DNA of 64,000 nt from Bradyrhizobium sp. 149 (lineage in GTDB: Bacteria > Pseudomonadota > Alphaproteobacteria > Rhizobiales > Xanthobacteraceae), in contig NZ_JADPKK010000019.1 of the NCBI RefSeq assembly GCF_023073915.1, positions 620,001 to 684,000 of the forward strand, in the 5' to 3' direction. Within the stretch, counting starts at the first letter, position 1; every line of letters begins with the position of its first letter. This document shows positions 58,952 through 64,000 of this stretch, in pieces. The notes under the pieces are model-generated. The model saw only the letters and a list, made by a program, of their open reading frames with translations, did not search any database and was not told the DNA's origin. Made by a program: the position numbers and the translations under genes.

Positions 58952-60868
58952 ATGAATGATCGTAGGCCAGAAATCGATGGCCTTCGGACAATCGCCGTCG
59001 GCGGTGTGCTTCTTTGCCATTTTCGGTCCACATGGTTTCCAGGCGGATATGCCGGGGTGGACGTCTTTTTTGTTATCAGCGGATATTTGATCACAGGACA
59101 AATCATACGCGAAATCGGGCAAGGGTCCTTTCGCTTTAGATCTTTTTATCAGCGAAGAGTACGGCGCATATTTCCCGCGCTCCTAGCTGTCATCGTGTCG
59201 ACGCTTTTTGTTGGCGCTCTGTTTTTCTCGCCGGACAGGATGAGAGAGCTTGGCGCATCGTCGATTGCCGCAATTCTCGCTATCTCCAATATTCTGTTCT
59301 GGAGCCAGCAAGGCTACTTCGAAGTCTCTGCAATTTTGAAGCCTTTGCTACACACCTGGTCGCTAGGTATTGAAGAACAATTTTATGGGTTTTGGCCTTT
59401 GTTATTGTTCATATTGCCGGCATCGCGTAATGCGCGCCTCGCGGCTGTCGTCGCGATTCTCATTGCCAGCTTGGCCGCGAATATTGCTTTTCGAGACCAC
59501 ACCTCGTCGATTTTCTTTCTACTCCCGTTTCGCGCATTCGAGTTCTGCATTGGCGCTCTAACGACACTCATCGAAAGGAAGACCGCGCACCGAACGTGTG
59601 GCCTCACAACCGTCGGCCTAGGAATGGTGCTGACGTCCTATGTAATTTTTGACGAGACAACAGGCTTCCCGTCGTATCCGGCTCTACTGCCGGCTGTCGG
59701 AACGGCGTTTATTATTCTCGGCGGCGCAAACAGGTCAAGCAGACTGCTGTTGGGTACTTCCGCCATGCTGTATCTAGGGGCGCGCAGTTATTCGCTTTAC
59801 CTCGTGCACTGGCCGGTCGCCGTCTTCTACAGCTACCTAACTGCCGCCCCATGGGGCTGGAGAACGGGCCTATGGTTGACCGTTGCATCGATCGGGCTGT
59901 CCGAAATACTGTACCGCACGGTGGAGCAGCCGTTCCGATATCCCACGCGCGGCGCTCGCATCGGCAATCCAATCTTCATTCGGTCGACGCTCGCGTTTGC
60001 TTTTACGATACTTGCGCTCGCAGCTACGTGCTATCAAAGCGGCTGGATTTGGCGGCTTGGCGATCGAGGCCCTCAATATTCCGCTCTCTCTGCGAGCCCG
60101 GCGCGGAACTACGGTGGCGATGGATGCGGCAATAGTTGCGAGACGAATCCAGGAAAACCAGTCATCGCGTATTTCATAGGCGACTCTAATGCTCAGCAAT
60201 ACTATTCGGCGCTGAAGGCTGAGTTCCCCGACGATAATATTCGTATTGTCCAGTTTTCAAGCTGCCCGTTTTTCTCGACCGAATATACGCGCGACTTCTC
60301 TGAGCATTCAGATCCATCGCTTTACGATAAAGGATGCCGTGCATCGAGAGCAGCGGCATTCGAGCAGATGCGGCGGTCTCCGGCCACGATTGTTGTCAGC
60401 CAGATATGGCTCAATTTTCCATTGATTTCAGAGAGCACGGGCAAAAGGCTTCGCTTCTCTGATTTTTCTGCCGCCGCACCATTTTATGCGGATCAGCTGT
60501 CTTCACTAGCAACGAGCGTAGGAGCAGCCTCTCTGCTTGTCATTGGCTCGATTCCAGGAGCCCCCGAGCAGCAACAGGATCCTGTCGATTGCTTATTCCG
60601 GCCCATTCGCCTTCAAAATAGCTGTCAAGCTTCAAAGCTCGACGCGGGACGAAAGGCGAGGAACATACAACTGGCCGCAGCCCTTGGCGAGCGCGCAACA
60701 TTCATTAATCCAATGGATGCGCTGTGTGACGGCGGAGGAACCTGCAGGCTGATCGACGGGACCGTGCCAATTTACAGTGACGCCAATCATCTTACCCACC
60801 GCGGAGCAGAGTTGGTTCTTGATCACTTCCGCGACGTCTTACATAAGGGAATTCTCGACAAACATTGA
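58952..60868 (+). CDS. OafA-like acyltransferase with SGNH domain, second copy
   Basis: A 638-residue protein of the same architecture as the one at 51903: acyltransferase-3 domain (RRPEIDGLRTIAVGGVLLCH, YAGVDVFFVISGYLITGQII, then LLHTWSLGIEEQFYGFWPLL) and a C-terminal SGNH-type domain with VIAYFIGDSNAQQYYSAL near 405 and SDANHLTHRGAELV near the end. It would O-acetylate a sugar of the surface glycan. Sequence differs widely from the first copy, so they probably modify different positions. It is AT-richer than the left half of the window. Confidence 0.88.
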   Translation: MNDRRPEIDGLRTIAVGGVLLCHFRSTWFPGGYAGVDVFFVISGYLITGQIIREIGQGSFRFRSFYQRRVRRIFPALLAVIVSTLFVGALFFSPDRMRELGASSIAAILAISNILFWSQQGYFEVSAILKPLLHTWSLGIEEQFYGFWPLLLFILPASRNARLAAVVAILIASLAANIAFRDHTSSIFFLLPFRAFEFCIGALTTLIERKTAHRTCGLTTVGLGMVLTSYVIFDETTGFPSYPALLPAVGTAFIILGGANRSSRLLLGTSAMLYLGARSYSLYLVHWPVAVFYSYLTAAPWGWRTGLWLTVASIGLSEILYRTVEQPFRYPTRGARIGNPIFIRSTLAFAFTILALAATCYQSGWIWRLGDRGPQYSALSASPARNYGGDGCGNSCETNPGKPVIAYFIGDSNAQQYYSALKAEFPDDNIRIVQFSSCPFFSTEYTRDFSEHSDPSLYDKGCRASRAAAFEQMRRSPATIVVSQIWLNFPLISESTGKRLRFSDFSAAAPFYADQLSSLATSVGAASLLVIGSIPGAPEQQQDPVDCLFRPIRLQNSCQASKLDAGRKARNIQLAAALGERATFINPMDALCDGGGTCRLIDGTVPIYSDANHLTHRGAELVLDHFRDVLHKGILDKH

Positions 60869-61034
60869 CGGGGCAGCTTCGATTACTATGGCAGAGCCTG
60901 CCGATTGCGGTTTTGAGGCAGCCCGATCCAGCCGCCGAAGCGGCCGAGAACTTCCAAAACTATTCATCGCATTGTCCGAAGGGACGTTTTTCAAGTTGAT
61001 CTCGCTGAGTCATTGGCCCAATTGCCATCGCTCC

Positions 61035-62273
61035 TTAAAGCTTTCGATGCCTTTCGTTGAGGTCTGCAATCGCTCGCGGCAAAATCGCCATGGATCCCCT
61101 CATCATCAGCAAGAATAGAACAAAAAATGCGTTCGTTGGGTGGAAAACACTGCCCCAATTCATCATCATGAAAACGATCACCGGAAAACATGCACAAGCC
61201 CAAGCATCTCCAGAAAACGCTGATCTGAAAAGCAGGCTGCCGAAATAGCCCAGAAAAAGAAACGCGCTGATCCCGTAGGTCGCAATCAATCGAGTAGGAT
61301 AACTCTCCGAGCCAGAGGCATCAAGCCCCGGCACTAGGTTGTAAGATACGTGATCCAGCAGCCGAAAGTTGCCTAGCCCCATGTAGTAAGGGCTCGAAGC
61401 AAAGATCGAAATGTGCTCTTTCCAAAGCCATGGGCGGTACAATTGTTGTTCGATCGCCAGCGAGTCGAGCTCGGTTGCGCCACGCAGAAGAAGGCGCGAC
61501 ACCAAAGAGGAGTTCTGAAGCATCTCTAGGAGAGGTGCGATTGCAAGTTCGACGGCAATGCTCGAAACCATGACGGCCAGGGCTGCGGCGACCAGCAGGC
61601 CGGGCTTTCTGATGCGAGCTTTCGTCAAAACAGCATACAACGAGAAATACACGGCGGCGGCGATCAGGACGGTGCGGACGAACCCGAGCAGGCCAAAATA
61701 GGCAGAGACCGCCAGCGCAAGCATGCCTTTCTTGTCAAATTGTTTAGCCGATCGCGTCAAAATCATAAGCATGATGAGCGACATGGTGGCGGAGTTGGCG
61801 ATGTGGGGGAAGAATGAGGTTCGCCAAGGCCCGTAGCTAGTTGAGGTCTGACCCGGAAAAAAGCCCCAGGGATTAAGTTTCGTCAACATAGCGACCATCA
61901 CACCCATCAAAAGCGTGCCAAGGAAAATGTCGGTGAGAGTCTTGGTTGTAAGCCGAGTGGTCTCGCATCCACACCACGCGGTGACCCAGACCATCAGGAA
62001 CAGCTGAGCGAGCGCCTGCAGGTCGCCACGAGCGAACTGGTAGCCACCTGCACAAAGTAAGAACGCCAGCAACAGGATGCCGCGTCCGAGAAGCATCCTG
62101 AAGATCTCGCGGATGGAAATCAGGGGTAACATCAAAGCGGGAAGAACTAAGGCCCAATAAATCGCCGAGAAACGTTCGATGGCGACGTCCTGCCCGACGA
62201 CCATCTGAATCGCGATGGAATTGAGGAGAAATATAACTAGAGAGGTGCTGCTTCCGGCGCCAGGCTTAGTCAT
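61035..62273 (-). CDS. wzy: O-antigen polymerase-like membrane protein (Wzy)
   Basis: A 412-residue protein with about ten to eleven hydrophobic helices and a large periplasmic-type loop between later helices (LEMLQNSSLVSRLLLRGATE through ISIFASSPYYMGLGNFRLLD), as in Wzy/WaaL family proteins. Wzy links lipid-linked repeat units in the periplasm. Primary sequence in this family is poorly conserved, so the call rests on topology and on coupling to the flippase gene (4-bp overlap at 62270-62273). Confidence 0.7.
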   Translation of the reverse strand: MTKPGAGSSTSLVIFLLNSIAIQMVVGQDVAIERFSAIYWALVLPALMLPLISIREIFRMLLGRGILLLAFLLCAGGYQFARGDLQALAQLFLMVWVTAWCGCETTRLTTKTLTDIFLGTLLMGVMVAMLTKLNPWGFFPGQTSTSYGPWRTSFFPHIANSATMSLIMLMILTRSAKQFDKKGMLALAVSAYFGLLGFVRTVLIAAAVYFSLYAVLTKARIRKPGLLVAAALAVMVSSIAVELAIAPLLEMLQNSSLVSRLLLRGATELDSLAIEQQLYRPWLWKEHISIFASSPYYMGLGNFRLLDHVSYNLVPGLDASGSESYPTRLIATYGISAFLFLGYFGSLLFRSAFSGDAWACACFPVIVFMMMNWGSVFHPTNAFFVLFLLMMRGSMAILPRAIADLNERHRKL

Positions 62274-63943
62274 TTGCGTTTGTCATTGTCGGCCAGGAGC
62301 CATGCTAGCTCATCATTCAACTGGTTCTTGGCAAAGTCGTATGCCGTGTATCCCTCGTTCGTTCTGTCTGACCGGCGAGCCCCTCGAGACAGCAGAAGTT
62401 TGACGGCGGGTTCTTGCAAAGATGCCGATGCGGCAATGAGCGGAGTCACTCCAAGCGAGTTTGCCGCGTTGATGTCGATGCCCCGTGCCAGGAGCGTCTC
62501 CATCATAACCAGGTCGCCCGCGCGTGCCGCATCGATGAGATGCAGCGGGTCCAATTCTACGTCATCTGCCGCTTCAAAGATGTGCTGCCACTTGCCTGAC
62601 GGTACGAAGGCTATGGCATACGTAGTCATGGCCAAACCGATCAGGGCAGGCCTTACAAAAGAGCTTGCATCAAGACCAAGAGCTTTCAACCATGGCATCG
62701 GGCGACATTGCTGCGCGAGTGCCCAAGTGCCGATGAAGAACAACATTTGGGTAATCATGAATGCCTCAGCCGCGCCGATCAGCCCACGATGCTTGAGTAG
62801 GTAATAAGTTATACTGATATCTGCGATGCCGGCAGTTATGGTCACCATCGCCAGGTAAGTTGTGCGCCCGGCATAGAAGATGTAGGTGGCCACCACCAGG
62901 TACATCCCGCTGAAGGCTTGCCCGATCGCGATGAAAACGAAGATTGAACCAGCAGCCTGGAATTTCGGTCCGGCGAGCGCAGCGAGAATGAAAGGCGCTG
63001 ACAGCCCGAATGCAATTGCGGCCGCAAGAACTCCAGCAAAATAGGCGTACGTGAACCGCACAATCTGACGGTCTCGGGCTTGATCGTGAAGCTTCAGGCT
63101 CTCGATCAAGTATGGAGAGTAGGCTCGGTTCAGGGCGTCGTTGGCGAGATAGAGAATCATGCCCAGCTGAGCTGCGACAAGATAGATTCCCGTCGAGGCA
63201 ACTCCAAGCACGTTGGCCACCAGGAAGCGATCCGAAATCATGATGAGCATTGCGCCTGCCGCGTGGGGAACCAGCGGCAGACCGAAACGCAACGCGTCGC
63301 CCATGTAGACTGCGTCATGAGGAAGACGAATCAAGCCACTGCGCCGCATTGTATGAAGTGCCAAGCAAGCGGCCACGAACGACGCAAGTGCCATCCCGGA
63401 AACACGGCCTTGCCAACCTAGCCCAAGGGATAGAGCTAAGATGAACGACGTCGCCAGATCCGTCGCTCCCTGAAAGCTTCTCAGTGCAGCAAAGCTCAAC
63501 GGCTTTTTGCTAGATTGCCAGATTGAAAGCTGGACCTGCACGATGAAGGTGCTGGCTGAAAAAGCGACTGCAATCAGAAGCCAACTGCCTGGAAGTGTGA
63601 GGTACAGCTTAAGCCAGTCTAGAGTGGTCCACGCGACAAGCAGTGTGACTACTGTGCTGATTAACAAAACGATCAGACAAGATCCGACAAATCGTGGGAA
63701 ATCGATCGCATCTCGATCGAAATACCTCATCGCTACTGCGCCGTGCGTGCTCAGGCCCGTCGTAATCCCAAAGATCTGCGCCGCCACAGAAAACATGGCG
63801 ATCTGACCATATTCCTCGGGAGAGAGAGCGCGCGTGAGAATTGGCAGAAGAACGAGCGGCGCGCCGGCGGACAGGCCATTTGCTAAAAGATAGACGAGGG
63901 ACGACCGAAAAAAGGATGTTCCCAAAAGGAAGAAGGGCCTCAC
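62270..63943 (-). CDS. Wzx-type flippase with C-terminal ankyrin repeats
   Basis: A 557-residue fusion. Residues 1 to about 445 are a polysaccharide flippase of the MATE/MOP type with about 12-14 helices (SLVYLLANGLSAGAPLVLLP, RFGLPLVPHAAGAMLIMISD, RFLVANVLGVASTGIYLVAA). From about residue 461 a soluble tail carries ankyrin repeats: DPLHLIDAARAGDLVMMETL with LARGIDINAAN, GVTPLIAASASLQEPAVKLL with LSRGARRSDRTN, and a partial third (GYTAYDFAKNQLNDE). The start is GTG at 63943 after GGAAGG. Flippases normally end soon after the last helix; the ankyrin tail is unusual and presumably binds another protein. It overlaps the Wzy-like gene. Confidence 0.88.
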   Translation of the reverse strand: MRPFFLLGTSFFRSSLVYLLANGLSAGAPLVLLPILTRALSPEEYGQIAMFSVAAQIFGITTGLSTHGAVAMRYFDRDAIDFPRFVGSCLIVLLISTVVTLLVAWTTLDWLKLYLTLPGSWLLIAVAFSASTFIVQVQLSIWQSSKKPLSFAALRSFQGATDLATSFILALSLGLGWQGRVSGMALASFVAACLALHTMRRSGLIRLPHDAVYMGDALRFGLPLVPHAAGAMLIMISDRFLVANVLGVASTGIYLVAAQLGMILYLANDALNRAYSPYLIESLKLHDQARDRQIVRFTYAYFAGVLAAAIAFGLSAPFILAALAGPKFQAAGSIFVFIAIGQAFSGMYLVVATYIFYAGRTTYLAMVTITAGIADISITYYLLKHRGLIGAAEAFMITQMLFFIGTWALAQQCRPMPWLKALGLDASSFVRPALIGLAMTTYAIAFVPSGKWQHIFEAADDVELDPLHLIDAARAGDLVMMETLLARGIDINAANSLGVTPLIAASASLQEPAVKLLLSRGARRSDRTNEGYTAYDFAKNQLNDELAWLLADNDKRK

Positions 63944-64000
63944 CTTTTATTCCTTCCTGCGCATCCGATGTGATGCACCTCTGAACGTTATCCCATGGAT

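Noticed and set aside
1..64000. CRISPR arrays, rRNA or tRNA genes
   Set aside because: I looked for regularly spaced repeats, tRNA T-loop signatures and rRNA-like blocks and saw none; a covariance-model scan could still find a tRNA I missed.

Overview
The window looks like a chromosomal segment of a high-GC Rhizobiales bacterium, most probably Bradyrhizobium or a close relative. The evidence is the GC-rich coding style, frequent GTG starts, ATGA/GTGA stop-start overlaps, characteristic intergenic palindromes (8628-8774, 12131-12204) and several small protein families I associate with that group. Species cannot be read from the sequence. I saw no rRNA, tRNA or CRISPR array.

Region 1 (1-18 kb) is mostly housekeeping and catabolism. 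It holds the start of a branched-chain-type solute-binding protein, a small lipoprotein, purU, a HemD-like protein, an MFS exporter and a Crp/Fnr regulator. These are followed by a complete Liv-type ABC importer (livG, an acyl-CoA ligase, livH, livM, livK, livF), whose embedded ligase suggests uptake and CoA activation of a carboxylic acid. An AGE-family epimerase, a PaaK-like CoA ligase, a MarR regulator and small hypothetical genes close the region.

Region 2 (19-24.2 kb) encodes a CDP-sugar branch: rfbF, rfbG, a TylCIII-type C-methyltransferase and a Gfo/Idh/MocA oxidoreductase on the minus strand, with a GtrB-like glycosyltransferase divergent on the plus strand.

Region 3 (24.2-30.4 kb) is a decaying integrated element inserted among the polysaccharide genes. 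It has a serine recombinase, a YqaJ-type exonuclease and an ERF annealing protein with an HNH-like tail, all carrying frameshifts. An XRE repressor gene faces the exonuclease across two identical palindromic operators. A heptose-bisphosphate phosphatase gene (gmhB) sits inside.

Region 4 (30.7-49.4 kb, all minus strand) is a surface-glycan cluster encoding a full set of N,N'-diacetyllegionaminic-acid-type enzymes: a WbpM/CapD-type dehydratase, an aminotransferase fused to CBS domains, PglD/NeuD, NeuC, NeuB and NeuA. It also has two separate WbpG/PseA-HisH-HisF amidination modules, glycosyltransferases and three Gfo/Idh/MocA oxidoreductases. The likely product is a CMP-activated nonulosonic acid carrying acetamidino groups.

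Region 5 (49.8-64 kb) is visibly AT-richer. It has an MsbA-like ABC transporter, two OafA-like acyltransferases with SGNH domains, an FdtB/FdtC-like amino-sugar pair, a large GT-B-like protein, a Wzy-like polymerase and a Wzx-like flippase with a C-terminal ankyrin-repeat tail. Regions 2, 4 and 5 together look like an O-antigen or capsule locus built by successive acquisitions.
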